This document shows positions 36,842-45,330 of a stretch of 64,000 nucleotides of DNA, piece by piece (position 1 is the first letter of the stretch; each line of letters opens with the position of its first letter). The position numbers and the translations under genes are program-made. This DNA is from Clostridium sp. UBA4108 (GTDB lineage Bacteria > Bacillota > Clostridia > Clostridiales > Clostridiaceae), in assembly GCA_002381695.1 (NCBI GenBank), contig DFXM01000020.1, positions 392,723 to 456,722 on the forward strand. The letters are read 5' to 3'. A model generated the notes under the pieces. The model did no database searches, was not told the origin of the DNA, and worked only from the letters and a program-made list of their open reading frames with translations.

Positions 36842-38527
36842 CTATTTAAAACTTGACTTTAAAGCCACAGTTCTATTAAATACAAGCTTTTCATCAGTAG
36901 TATATTTTTTATCTACACAGAAATAGCCATGCCTAATAAATTGATATTTACTTTCTATAGGTACACCTTTTAGACAGGGTTCTACTATACAATTAGGAAG
37001 CTTTATTAGTGAATTGGGATTTATCTTTTCATCCCAGCCTTTAGAGGAATCCTTTAACAATTCTTCATCTAACACTAAAGGATTATAAATATAAACTTCA
37101 GCAGGAATTCCATAGGAGGCAGATACCCAATGAATAGTTCCTTTAACTTTTCTTCCAGTAAAGCCAGAACCACTTTTAGTTTCAGGGTCATAGGTGCAGA
37201 GAAGTTCTAGGATTTCTCCAGTAGTTTCATCTTTTATAATTTCCTCACATTTGATAAAATAACCACCTTTTAAACGGACCTCTTTACCAGGTGATAATCT
37301 ATGAAATCCTTTAATTGGTTCTTCCATGAAATCCTCTTTTTCAATATAAAGGGTTTTAGTAAAAGGGACTAATCTTTTTCCTAAGGCTTCATTTTCACTA
37401 TTATTTTCAATTTCTAAAAATTCCACTTCATCATTATAATTAGTAATAGTCACTTTTAGAGGATTCAAAACTCCCATAATACAATTCACTTTAGTTTTTA
37501 AATCTTGGCGAAGACTGTTCTCAAGCATTGATATATCTACTGTGCTATCATTCTTAGGAACTCCAATCTCAGATAAAAAGTGTTTTATGCTTTCAGGAGT
37601 AATACCTCTACGACGAAGCCCTTTTAAAGTAGGAAGTCTAGGATCATCCCATCCATCTACATAATTTCCCAAAACTAATTGTTTTAGATAACGTTTTGAA
37701 GTAACAACCCCTGTTAAATTTAATCGTCCAAATTCTCTTTGTTTAGGAGGTTCACTTATATAAACTTCATTTAAAAACCATTCATAAAGAGGTCTATGGT
37801 CTTTAAATTCTGAAGAACAAAGAGAATGAGTTACTCCCTCTATGACATCTTGGAGAGGGTGAGCGAAGTCATACATAGGGTATATGCACCACTTATCTCC
37901 AGTCCTATAATGATGAGCAAATTGTATTCGATAGATAACAGGATCTCTAAAGTTTATATTAGGAGAAGCCATATCAATCTTTGCTCTTAGAACTTTGGAA
38001 CTTGCAGGGAACTCACCGTTTTTCATTCTAATAAATAAATCTAAATTTTCTTCTATAGTTCTATCTCTATAGGGACTATTTTTACCAGGTTCAGTTAAAG
38101 TACCTCTGTATCCTCTGATTTCATCAGGACTTAAATCACATACATATGCTTTTCCTTTTTTAATTAATTGAATGGCATACTCATAGATTTTATCTGAGTA
38201 GTCAGAACCATAATAAATTCTGTCTTCAGGGTCAAACCCCATCCATCTCATATCCTCAATAATAGATTCCACATATTCAATATCTTCTTTAAGGGGGTTA
38301 GTATCATCAAAGCGAAGATTAAATTTACCACCGTACTTAGTAGAAATACCATAACTTATATTAATGGCATAGGCACTTCCAATGTGAAGATATCCATTAG
38401 GTTCAGGTGGAAAACGAGTGCATATGCTCCTAGAGTACACCTTATTTATTATATCCTCATCTACAACTTTATGAATAAAGTTTGAAATAATTATATCATC
38501 AGTAACATTATTATCTAAGTGACACAT
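36842..38527 (-). CDS. glnS: Glutaminyl-tRNA synthetase
   Basis: A 561-aa class I synthetase that charges tRNA-Gln. It has the GlnRS-type signature RFPPEPNGYLHIGS (HIGS at 48-51), the KMSKS-type loop TSKRYL, FDDTNPLKE, and the paired C-terminal anticodon-binding barrels. GlnRS (and not GluRS) is indicated by FAHPLQDVIEGVTHSLCS and length. AAAGGAGG precedes the ATG. Expression is controlled by the T-box leader upstream. Presence of GlnRS means Gln-tRNA need not come only from the amidotransferase route. Confidence 0.95.
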   Translation of the reverse strand: MCHLDNNVTDDIIISNFIHKVVDEDIINKVYSRSICTRFPPEPNGYLHIGSAYAINISYGISTKYGGKFNLRFDDTNPLKEDIEYVESIIEDMRWMGFDPEDRIYYGSDYSDKIYEYAIQLIKKGKAYVCDLSPDEIRGYRGTLTEPGKNSPYRDRTIEENLDLFIRMKNGEFPASSKVLRAKIDMASPNINFRDPVIYRIQFAHHYRTGDKWCIYPMYDFAHPLQDVIEGVTHSLCSSEFKDHRPLYEWFLNEVYISEPPKQREFGRLNLTGVVTSKRYLKQLVLGNYVDGWDDPRLPTLKGLRRRGITPESIKHFLSEIGVPKNDSTVDISMLENSLRQDLKTKVNCIMGVLNPLKVTITNYNDEVEFLEIENNSENEALGKRLVPFTKTLYIEKEDFMEEPIKGFHRLSPGKEVRLKGGYFIKCEEIIKDETTGEILELLCTYDPETKSGSGFTGRKVKGTIHWVSASYGIPAEVYIYNPLVLDEELLKDSSKGWDEKINPNSLIKLPNCIVEPCLKGVPIESKYQFIRHGYFCVDKKYTTDEKLVFNRTVALKSSFK

Positions 38528-38644
38528 CTATAAATCCTCCTTTTATTAAGTGCAAGCACTTATCAATATAAAATCTAATATCCTAAATTTTATAATGTTG
38601 ATAATTTAGTTTAAGTATTTTACAATAGGAAAGATAAAAAATTA

Positions 38645-38965
38645 CATAAAAAAACTCTCACCTCCAAGACTTAATTGCCTTGGGGACGAGAGTTATTACA
38701 TTCGTGGTGCCACCCCAGTTTATTAATATGTTACCATACTAACCTTATCAGGTACGGCAGTTTAATTTTAAAATACATATATTAGTACTGCGTATACCTT
38801 AGCTCTGTAACAGGAGCTCCTGTCATAGCCTCCCCTTTTGTAAACAAAAGATTTGGTATGAAGCTCAGAGGCTTGCTTCAATAAAATCTTCTTTGCCTAT
38901 TTTCAGCTACCTAGGCTCTCTGTAAAAGAAAAACAATATTTACTCTCCTCATCATTGCTATAAAA
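38645..38965 (-). ncRNA. T-box riboswitch of glnS (tRNA-Gln)
   Basis: A complete T-box leader on the minus strand: Stem I start GATGAGGAGAGTAA, the AG-bulge/terminal-loop part AGAGAGCC...GCTGAAAATAGGC, the T-box GGGTGGCACCACG (38704-38716) and the terminator stem CTCTCGTCCCCAAG...CTTGGAGGTGAGAG with a T run (38648-38695). The candidate specifier is CAA at 38873-38875 (Gln). The tRNA-end-pairing bases TGGC call for a G discriminator, as expected for tRNA-Gln. Uncharged tRNA-Gln would favour the antiterminator and glnS expression. Confidence 0.93.
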
Positions 38966-39415
38966 ATTGTTTTATTAATTTAATATATTTTATAACATAA
39001 AAAATGTGATGTCAATATTGGAATATTCGTAAAATTTATATTTAATAGAAACTGGAGCCATATGTAATAGTGTATTATTTATAAGGCTCTGCTTTGATAT
39101 ATACTGATAATGAACTATATAGCATTGTTTATAAACTATTTCCAGAAGATGATTTGATAAAAGTTCCTATTTAAATAAAAAGTGAAATTACAACAACTAT
39201 TTGAAATAGATCTGATCTTAAATAAAGATATTATAAATAATGATGAAGTAATTTAATACATATATGGTTTAAATAATCAAAAGTTTGAAATATTTTATAA
39301 ATATATAATAAAATTGAACGATATATATATTAAATCAAGTGGATATAAAGGTTAACTATAATAATTCACTGATTAAATGAAGAAACTTAAAAGTTTATAA
39401 AGGGAGAGAATAATT
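38966..39415. other. Intergenic region between glnS leader and PilZ gene
   Basis: About 450 bases, AT-rich, without an ORF of note. It holds a half copy of the dispersed repeat (39085) and several short unconnected reading frames that suggest decayed sequence. Confidence 0.4.
39085..39135. repeat. Half copy of the dispersed palindromic repeat
   Basis: GGCTCTGCTTTGATATATAC then TGATAATGAACTATATAG matches the left arm and inner part of the family (compare 63766, GTTGATAATGAACTACATA). The right arm is not recognisable. Confidence 0.6.
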
Positions 39416-40024
39416 TTGCATGAAAATAACTTTATAATAATTAAATCTGAGGATAATATATTAACTGAAGGAGTGGTAAAAGAATTTACTAGAAATAATT
39501 TATCAATTACATATAGAAATAAGACTAAACTTCAGAAAGGAGAGAAAGTTAGAATTAATATTTTTGATAAGCTAAATGGATTATTCGTTTATGATGGAGA
39601 AATTAGAGAGATATTAGGGAAAGAAATAATATTGAATAATATAAATTACATAAAGAATTTTCAAAGAAGGTCAGAAGTAAGATTGGATGTTAATGCTAAC
39701 TTTCAGATTAACGCATTAAAAAAAGAAAATGAAGAAATTATAACCTTAGAAAAACCAATTTTAGTTAATGTTAAAAATATAAGCGCTAGTGGTATATTAA
39801 TTAGATGTGATTTGGATATCCCAGAAAGTGTTTCTGTGATTATTGATATGAATATCAATAATAAGATTATAAAAGCCCTTGCAAGTATTGCTAGAAAATA
39901 TAAAGGAAAAGATGGATATTATTATGGATGTGAATTTAATGATTTAAGTGAAAGCGAAAAAGAACATATAAGAACAACTGTAGTAGCTGGACAAGCAAAG
40001 TTATTGCAAAAAAAGAATTTATAG
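39416..40024 (+). CDS. PilZ domain protein (cyclic-di-GMP binding)
   Basis: A 202-aa protein with an N-terminal YcgR-like barrel (1-80) and a C-terminal PilZ domain bearing both ligand motifs: RSEVR (85-89) and NISASG (121-126). Binding of cyclic di-GMP usually alters motility or surface functions. It starts with TTG, 11 bases after AGGGAGAG; no ATG is available near the domain start. Single gene with its own upstream region. Confidence 0.85.
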   Translation: MHENNFIIIKSEDNILTEGVVKEFTRNNLSITYRNKTKLQKGEKVRINIFDKLNGLFVYDGEIREILGKEIILNNINYIKNFQRRSEVRLDVNANFQINALKKENEEIITLEKPILVNVKNISASGILIRCDLDIPESVSVIIDMNINNKIIKALASIARKYKGKDGYYYGCEFNDLSESEKEHIRTTVVAGQAKLLQKKNL

Positions 40025-40179
40025 ATATTAAAACACAGCTTAATAAAAAAATTTTATAAATTAAAGTTTGAATTATTCAGAGGTTATACACAACTTTTAA
40101 AAACATTATGTGAAATAAATAATAACTGTGGATATTTTCAGAATAGTAAGATATAATAGTTGTGTAAAATAGAATAAAT

Positions 40180-40264
40180 GCTAGGGGTGCCGAAAGGCTG
40201 AGAGATACTTTATTGTATAAACCCTTTTACCTGATCTGGATAATACCAGCGTAGGAAAGCTTAA
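40180..40264 (+). ncRNA. TPP riboswitch (THI element)
   Basis: Core TPP aptamer: GGGGTGCCGAAAGGCTGAGAGATAC, ACCCTTTTACCTGATCTGGATAATACCAGCGTAGGAAAGC. A terminator hairpin follows at 40338, so thiamine pyrophosphate should reduce transcription of the thi operon. An extra GC-rich palindrome lies between that terminator and thiD. Confidence 0.97.
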
Positions 40265-40337
40265 GTTATATTATGTAAGGTAGACACTATATGTAATTAT
40301 ATGTTTATGTATTATAACATTATATCTAGAAGAGTTT

Positions 40338-40379
40338 AAAAGCTATATTCCAAGCTGGGATATAGCTTTATTTTTTTAC
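40338..40379 (+). terminator. Riboswitch-controlled terminator
   Basis: Stem AAAGCTATATTCC / GGGATATAGCTTT (one G-U), loop AAGCT, followed by ATTTTTTTA. Confidence 0.88.
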
Positions 40380-40389
40380 AAAAAAGGAG

Positions 40390-40434
40390 CCACCCCAGGG
40401 GTCGTTCCATTATATGGAATGACCCCTGGGGTGG
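40390..40434. repeat. GC-rich 20-bp palindrome upstream of thiD
   Basis: CCACCCCAGGGGTCGTTCCA pairs with TGGAATGACCCCTGGGGTGG (one G-U), loop TTATA. It is far more GC-rich than its surroundings, comes after the riboswitch terminator and before the thiD ribosome site. Could be a second hairpin in the leader or a small mobile palindrome. Confidence 0.85.
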
Positions 40435-40456
40435 TGACAAAATATGGAGGGATAAC

Positions 40457-41260
40457 ATGAGAAATTATAAAATACCTACACTGACTATTGCAGGTTCAGA
40501 TTCTTCAGGAGGAGCAGGAATTCAGGCTGATTTAAAGACCTTTAGTGCTATAGGAACCTATGGAATGAGTGTAATAACTGCAATTACAGCACAGAATACT
40601 CATGGTGTGTTTTTAGTTGAAGATATAAGTGAGGAGATGATAAAAAAACAGATGGAGCTTGTATTTGAGGATATACCTCCCAAGGGAGTGAAAATAGGAA
40701 TGGTATCAAGCCCAGATATAATATTAGCTATAGTGGAGGGACTAAAGAAATATAAACCAGAGTACTTAATTGTAGACCCTGTGATGATATCTAAAAGTGG
40801 ATATTCTCTTTTAAAACCAGAAGCTAAAGAGAATTTAATTAAATATCTTATACCTCTAGCATATATAGTAACACCTAATACTATGGAGGCAGAAGAGATA
40901 ACGGGAATGTCCATCAAAACTGTTGAGGATATGAAGAAAGTAGGAGAAAAAATTCTAGAACTTGGACCAAAGTATGTACTTATGAAAGGTGGGCATCTAG
41001 ATGGGGATGCAGTGGATATACTTTTAGGAAAAGATTTATTTAGGATTTTTAAAGAAAAAAGGTTAGATAGGAAAAATACTCATGGCACAGGATGTACCAT
41101 ATCCTCAGCTATAACTTCTCATTTAGCTTTAGGATATTCCGTTGAAAAAGCTGTAGAATTAAGTAAAAAATATATAACAGAAGCTATAAGGAATAGTTTT
41201 GATATAGGTGGAGGAGTGGGACCAGTAAACCATTTTTATGAATTTGAACAATATAAATAG
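40457..41260 (+). CDS. thiD: Hydroxymethylpyrimidine/phosphomethylpyrimidine kinase
   Basis: A 267-aa ribokinase-fold enzyme that phosphorylates HMP and HMP-phosphate for thiamine synthesis. Signatures: GSDSSGGAGIQADLKTFSA near the N-terminus and the anion hole DRKNTHGTGCTISSA with its catalytic Asp-type region near residue 210. GGAGGG precedes the ATG. First gene of the TPP-controlled operon. Confidence 0.95.
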   Translation: MRNYKIPTLTIAGSDSSGGAGIQADLKTFSAIGTYGMSVITAITAQNTHGVFLVEDISEEMIKKQMELVFEDIPPKGVKIGMVSSPDIILAIVEGLKKYKPEYLIVDPVMISKSGYSLLKPEAKENLIKYLIPLAYIVTPNTMEAEEITGMSIKTVEDMKKVGEKILELGPKYVLMKGGHLDGDAVDILLGKDLFRIFKEKRLDRKNTHGTGCTISSAITSHLALGYSVEKAVELSKKYITEAIRNSFDIGGGVGPVNHFYEFEQYK

Positions 41261-41293
41261 ATTGCGATGCAATTTATTTTAAGGAGGATTATT

Positions 41294-42079
41294 ATGTATA
41301 AATTAATTAGCAAAGTGAAAGAAGTAAATCCATTAGTGCTTCATTATACAAATGAGGTCACTATAAATGATTGTGCTAATATGACCTTAGCAGTAGGAGC
41401 AAGTCCCCTAATGAGCTATTCTCATGAAGAGGTAGAAGAGATTGTAAGCATCGCAAGTGCTGTAGTTATAAACATTGGAACTATGAACTCCTCACATTTA
41501 GAGTTATTCCTTAAGGCTGGAAAAGCTGCTAATAAATATAATAAACCTGTTATTTTAGATCCAGTTGGTGTATTTGCTACTAAGACTAGAACTGAGTTTA
41601 CCAATAGATTATTGAATGAAGTGAAGTTTGATGTAGTTAAAGGAAATATAGCAGAAATTAAGCATATAGGAGGCTTTGATGTTAATGGACAAGGAGTAGA
41701 TTCTTTTGATGATGGTGAGGACATTGATGAGATAATTAAAAAAATATCTAAGAAATTGGACTGTATAATTGTTGCTACAGGAAAAATAGATGCTATTACT
41801 GATGGCCAAGAGATAATAAAAATTAATAATGGTAATGCAAAACTTAAAGGAATAACCGGAACAGGATGTATGACAGCAAGTCTTATAGGCAGTTATTTAG
41901 GATGTACAGATAATAAATTAGAGGCAGCAATAATGGGTGTACTTACTATGTCGTTAAGTGGAGAGATAGCAGACCATAACAATTTACCTATAGCTAGTTT
42001 TAAGGAGTCACTATTCAATACCGTATACACTTTAGATGAAGAAAAATTAGAGAATTATGGGAAGGTGGTTAAACAATGA
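41294..42079 (+). CDS. thiM: Hydroxyethylthiazole kinase
   Basis: A 261-aa enzyme that phosphorylates the thiazole alcohol, a salvage step. The motifs VHYTNEVTINDCAN-type start (PLVLHYTNEVTINDCAN), VLDPVGV and GITGTGCMTASLIGSYL are typical. The start MYKLISKV follows AAGGAGG; a longer in-frame start has none. Its end overlaps tenA by four bases. Confidence 0.95.
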   Translation: MYKLISKVKEVNPLVLHYTNEVTINDCANMTLAVGASPLMSYSHEEVEEIVSIASAVVINIGTMNSSHLELFLKAGKAANKYNKPVILDPVGVFATKTRTEFTNRLLNEVKFDVVKGNIAEIKHIGGFDVNGQGVDSFDDGEDIDEIIKKISKKLDCIIVATGKIDAITDGQEIIKINNGNAKLKGITGTGCMTASLIGSYLGCTDNKLEAAIMGVLTMSLSGEIADHNNLPIASFKESLFNTVYTLDEEKLENYGKVVKQ

Positions 42080-42747
42080 AGTTTACAGATTACTTATTTG
42101 AAGAAGTAAAAGAAATATGGCTGGGATATTTAGAGCATCCCTTTATAAAAGAAATAGCAGCTGGAACTCTTCCAAAGGAGAAGTTTAAAGCCTATCTTAT
42201 ACAGGACTATTTATATCTTAAGGAATATGCAAAGTTATTTTGTATTGGAGTAGTAAAGTCGTCTACTATGGAAGATATGAAATTCTTCTATAATTCTACA
42301 AAAGGAACCATGGAAGATGAAACTGAGGTGCATATAAAATATTTAGAAGGCTTCGGAATCACCCCTAAAGAGGCTGAAGGATATGAAATGAACTTAACGA
42401 ACATAAGTTATACAAGCTATATGAAGGGAATAGCATTAACTGGAGATTTAAGAGAATTAGTATTAACTATACTTCCTTGTACTTGGAGTTATTATTATAT
42501 AGGACAACACCTGTTAGATATTACTGAAGGAGTTTTAGAAAATAACTTTTATAAGGAATGGATAAAGAGTTATGGAGAAGAAGGATTTAAGGTGTTTTGT
42601 GATCAGTGGATAGAATATACAAATAAGTTGTGTAGAGATTTAAATGAAGAGGAAAAGAAAAAACTAAGGGACATATTTATAAATTCTAGTATTTATGAAA
42701 TGAAGTTTTGGGATATGGCTTATGAAGAGAATCCTATAGATGAATAG
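42076..42747 (+). CDS. tenA: Thiaminase II / aminopyrimidine aminohydrolase
   Basis: A 223-aa TenA protein that recovers HMP from degraded thiamine (aminopyrimidine hydrolysis). The substrate residues fit the B. subtilis enzyme: Asp44 in QDYLYL and Cys135 in LPCTWSYYYIG. All-helical, cytoplasmic. Coupled to thiM by ATGA overlap. Confidence 0.93.
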   Translation: MKFTDYLFEEVKEIWLGYLEHPFIKEIAAGTLPKEKFKAYLIQDYLYLKEYAKLFCIGVVKSSTMEDMKFFYNSTKGTMEDETEVHIKYLEGFGITPKEAEGYEMNLTNISYTSYMKGIALTGDLRELVLTILPCTWSYYYIGQHLLDITEGVLENNFYKEWIKSYGEEGFKVFCDQWIEYTNKLCRDLNEEEKKKLRDIFINSSIYEMKFWDMAYEENPIDE

Positions 42748-42765
42748 GCATAGAAGGGTATAAGA

Positions 42766-43392
42766 GTGAATTTTATGTTAGGTATAACATCAATAGTAGC
42801 AATAGGAATACTTTTGATATACATAATAGATCTAAAAAAGCAGAAGTTTAATATCAAAACAGTGGTTACCATAGCTATGTTTTCAGCCATATCTTTAGTT
42901 TTAGGTATGATTCAAATTATAAAATACCCTCAAGGGGGAGGAATTAGCCTATTTTCTATGTTACCTACTATGATGCTATCGCTACTATATGGAAGAAGAG
43001 TTGGTGTTACAGGGGGAGTAATATTTGGACTACTGAAAATGCTTTATGATCCCTTTGTAGTTCATCCAATTCAATTCATTCTAGATTATGTATTATCAAA
43101 TATGGCTTTAGGATTAGCAGGTGTCTTTGGAAAGGAAAAGAAAGTCAATATTATATTAGGAGGATTATTAGCCACAGCATTAAGCGTTTTTGCTAGTGTA
43201 ATTTCAGGAGTGATTTTCTTTGGATCCTATGCACCAGAGGGAATGAACCTATGGCTATACTCAACTATATATAATTTTACAAGCGGTGGAGTTGAAGGAA
43301 TAATGACTACCATTTTAATAGGATTTTTGCCAATGAAAAGATTGTGTAATTTTGCATATAGTAATGGAGAGGTGAGTAAGTATGATAGATAA
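42766..43392 (+). CDS. thiT: ThiT thiamine ECF-transporter S component
   Basis: A 208-aa protein with six membrane segments and the ThiT signature YPQGGGISLFSMLPTMML, LLYGRRVGVTGGVIFG and HPIQFILDYVLSNMALGLAG. It binds thiamine outside and works with the shared ECF ATPases. It starts with GTG, seven bases after GAAGGG; the ATG nine bases on is too far. Overlaps thiE by 11 bases. Confidence 0.94.
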   Translation: MNFMLGITSIVAIGILLIYIIDLKKQKFNIKTVVTIAMFSAISLVLGMIQIIKYPQGGGISLFSMLPTMMLSLLYGRRVGVTGGVIFGLLKMLYDPFVVHPIQFILDYVLSNMALGLAGVFGKEKKVNIILGGLLATALSVFASVISGVIFFGSYAPEGMNLWLYSTIYNFTSGGVEGIMTTILIGFLPMKRLCNFAYSNGEVSKYDR

Positions 43393-44014
43393 ATTAAAGC
43401 TTTACTTAGTAACAGATTCAGATATATTAAAAGGTAGAGATTTTTATGAAGCTATAGAGGCGGCACTAAAGGGTGGAGTTACTATGGTGCAGCTTAGAGA
43501 AAAAGAGTGCTTAGGAAAGGAATTCTTAGAAAAAGCCTTAAAGTTAAGAGAGGTTACTAGAAGATATAATGCAGCTTTTATTATAAATGATAGAGTGGAT
43601 ATAGCTTTATTGTGTGAAGCAGATGGAGTTCACGTTGGGCAAGATGATATTCCAGCAGTAGAGGTTAGAAAACTAATTGGAGATAATATGTTACTTGGAG
43701 TTTCTGCAAGAAATTTAGAAGAAGCTCTAGAAGCAAAAAAGGCGGGAGCAGATTACCTTGGCGTGGGAGCTATGTTTACTACTAGTACAAAATTAGATGC
43801 AGAGTATGTAACCTTAGATACATTAAAGGAAATTCAAAGCGAGACTCAGCTACCTACAGTGTTAATTGGAGGACTAACTCTTGAAAATATAGATATCTTC
43901 AAGGAGTGCAACATAGATGGATATGCCATAGTATCAGCAATCTTAGGATCTGAGAATATATATAAAGAAAGTAAGAAATGGATTGAAAAAATAGGAGTAT
44001 TGAGGATGAATTAA
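43382..44014 (+). CDS. thiE: Thiamine phosphate synthase
   Basis: A 210-aa TIM-barrel enzyme that joins HMP-PP and thiazole phosphate to thiamine phosphate. Motifs: MVQLREKEC, INDRVDIALLCEADGVHVGQDD and GADYLGVGAMFTTSTK. Last gene of the operon, which contains salvage and uptake but no thiC or thiG, so at this locus thiamine is made from scavenged parts. Confidence 0.95.
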   Translation: MIDKLKLYLVTDSDILKGRDFYEAIEAALKGGVTMVQLREKECLGKEFLEKALKLREVTRRYNAAFIINDRVDIALLCEADGVHVGQDDIPAVEVRKLIGDNMLLGVSARNLEEALEAKKAGADYLGVGAMFTTSTKLDAEYVTLDTLKEIQSETQLPTVLIGGLTLENIDIFKECNIDGYAIVSAILGSENIYKESKKWIEKIGVLRMN

Positions 44015-44081
44015 AATATTATATGGGCAAATCCTACTTATACAATATAGAAACTTAATTACAACTTATATATAAACTAAA

Positions 44082-44098
44082 ATCACATTTAATGTGAT
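44082..44098. promoter_or_regulatory. Perfect palindrome at the yccF promoter
   Basis: ATCACATT-T-AATGTGAT touches a -10-like TATAAT (44098-44103), the position of a repressor operator. It starts 61 bases before yccF. No regulator is adjacent. Confidence 0.5.
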
Positions 44099-44142
44099 AT
44101 AATCATATTCTAAGGATAAGTAGTATTAGGAGATTAGTTTTA

Positions 44143-44505
44143 ATGAGTTGTTTAGGAAATATTATTTGGTTTATATTTGGAGGATTTTTTAATGCGCTTG
44201 GGTGGTGCTTTGTAGGTATACTTTGGTGTATAACTATAATAGGAATACCAATAGGATTACAGTGTTTTAAAATGGCAGGACTTCAGCTTGCTCCTTTTGG
44301 TAAGGAGATTGTTACAAGAGATGATGGAGGAATGAATCTTCTACTCAATATCTTATGGTTAATTTTTGGAGGATTAGAGCTAGCTCTAGCAAATCTAATT
44401 AGTGCTTTATTATTATGTGTAACAATTATAGGAATTCCTTTTGCTATGCAAAATATAAAGTTAGCAAAGTTAGCACTTATGCCTTTTGGAAAAGAAGTTC
44501 AATAA
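44143..44505 (+). CDS. yccF: YccF domain protein
   Basis: A 120-aa membrane protein with two YccF repeats, each with a long hydrophobic stretch ending in a PFGKE motif (FKMAGLQLAPFGKEI and IKLAKLALMPFGKEV). Function unknown. Single gene with palindrome upstream and terminator overlapping its stop. Confidence 0.9.
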   Translation: MSCLGNIIWFIFGGFFNALGWCFVGILWCITIIGIPIGLQCFKMAGLQLAPFGKEIVTRDDGGMNLLLNILWLIFGGLELALANLISALLLCVTIIGIPFAMQNIKLAKLALMPFGKEVQ

Positions 44506-44531
44506 AAAAGAAGCACTTAGCTTCTTTTTTA
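44504..44531. terminator. Bidirectional terminator
   Basis: Stem AAAAAAGAAGC/GCTTCTTTTTT with loop ACTTA, shared by yccF and the minus-strand cluster. Confidence 0.88.
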
Positions 44532-44534
44532 TAC

Positions 44535-44906
44535 CTATTTAGAATCTTTATTATTGTTATTATAATCTTCATATACTTTTTCAAACTCAGGTATGAGTAG
44601 GCAGCCAATACTAAAGGCGTGGGCATGAAAGGTAGTTCTTCTTATTCTATCTTCAATTTCATCTATTCCTCTAGCTCTAATAAATATAATAAACACATCT
44701 TTTTTATCTGTAGTTCTTACAGTAATAGAACCTCTGTCATTAAGATAATAGAGATTTGCTATTATCTCACATCTCATTTCACAAGAAATTTTATACTCTT
44801 GTCTTTGTATGCTTTCATAATCACATATAACAAATAAATGTTTATATAGCTCAAAGAGTATTTGAATACGAATTAGCTCATTTTCAAAGGGAAGAACAAA
44901 TGCCAT
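44535..44906 (-). CDS. Hypothetical protein, paralogue of the gene at 45331
   Basis: A 123-aa protein without signal peptide. It aligns by eye with the protein at 45331: MAFVLPFENELIRIQILFEL against its N-terminus, a shared CEMRCEIIANLYYL / CRIEIIAALYFL core, and ARGIDEIEDRI...GCLLIPEFEK against GRGIEEVEANI...GQLLIPIRKE. No known domain recognised. Its ATG directly abuts the stop of the beta-flower gene and has no clear ribosome site, so it is probably translated by coupling. Confidence 0.6.
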   Translation of the reverse strand: MAFVLPFENELIRIQILFELYKHLFVICDYESIQRQEYKISCEMRCEIIANLYYLNDRGSITVRTTDKKDVFIIFIRARGIDEIEDRIRRTTFHAHAFSIGCLLIPEFEKVYEDYNNNNKDSK

Positions 44907-45290
44907 CTATCGCTGATTTAACCACTGATTAAAGGAAAGTTTAGACCAATTACCAATTGGTGTTGGTGGATATCCAGGGTTTAAAGGGATTTCATTTATT
45001 AATGGAGCTACTGGAGAAATAGGTCGAGGTACTGGGAGGGGAGGCTCTATGTGAGTTAATCCACCTATGGCAGGTTCTGCTGTACTCCATGCAACTATGT
45101 CACCCTTTCTGTCTAAGAGATTAGTACCTCTAAGTAATCCTATCCAATTTTCAGTCTTAACTGACCAAATATAATTATTAAAGATATATGCGACCCATTT
45201 CAATGAAGCATCAAAAACATTCTCACGATCTACAAGCCATCCAACAAAGTTAGCATTTTTATCAAATAGTGGTTCAACTAATAGTTCCAT
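44907..45290 (-). CDS. 4-fold beta flower domain protein
   Basis: A 127-aa protein in which a short tryptophan-bearing unit recurs: NFVGWLVDREN, LKWVAYIFNN, YIWSVKTENWIGLLRG and DIVAWSTAEP, then a proline-rich stretch (PPLPVPRP) and the C-terminal GNWSKLSFNQWL. This matches the small '4-fold beta flower' family, a four-bladed symmetric fold of unknown function. The start at 45290 has AAAGGAG nine bases ahead; a longer reading from 45368 would overlap the upstream gene by 38 bases. Sits between two paralogous genes on the same strand. Confidence 0.72.
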   Translation of the reverse strand: MELLVEPLFDKNANFVGWLVDRENVFDASLKWVAYIFNNYIWSVKTENWIGLLRGTNLLDRKGDIVAWSTAEPAIGGLTHIEPPLPVPRPISPVAPLINEIPLNPGYPPTPIGNWSKLSFNQWLNQR

Positions 45291-45330
45291 CTTCTTTATC
45301 TCCTTTGAATTAGGTTTGGGTTTTAATAGA

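Noticed and set aside
44619..44837. 72-aa plus-strand ORF
   Set aside because: Antisense to the 44535 paralogue gene, Ser/Asn/Tyr-rich shadow; the minus-strand frame shows paralogy and is preferred.
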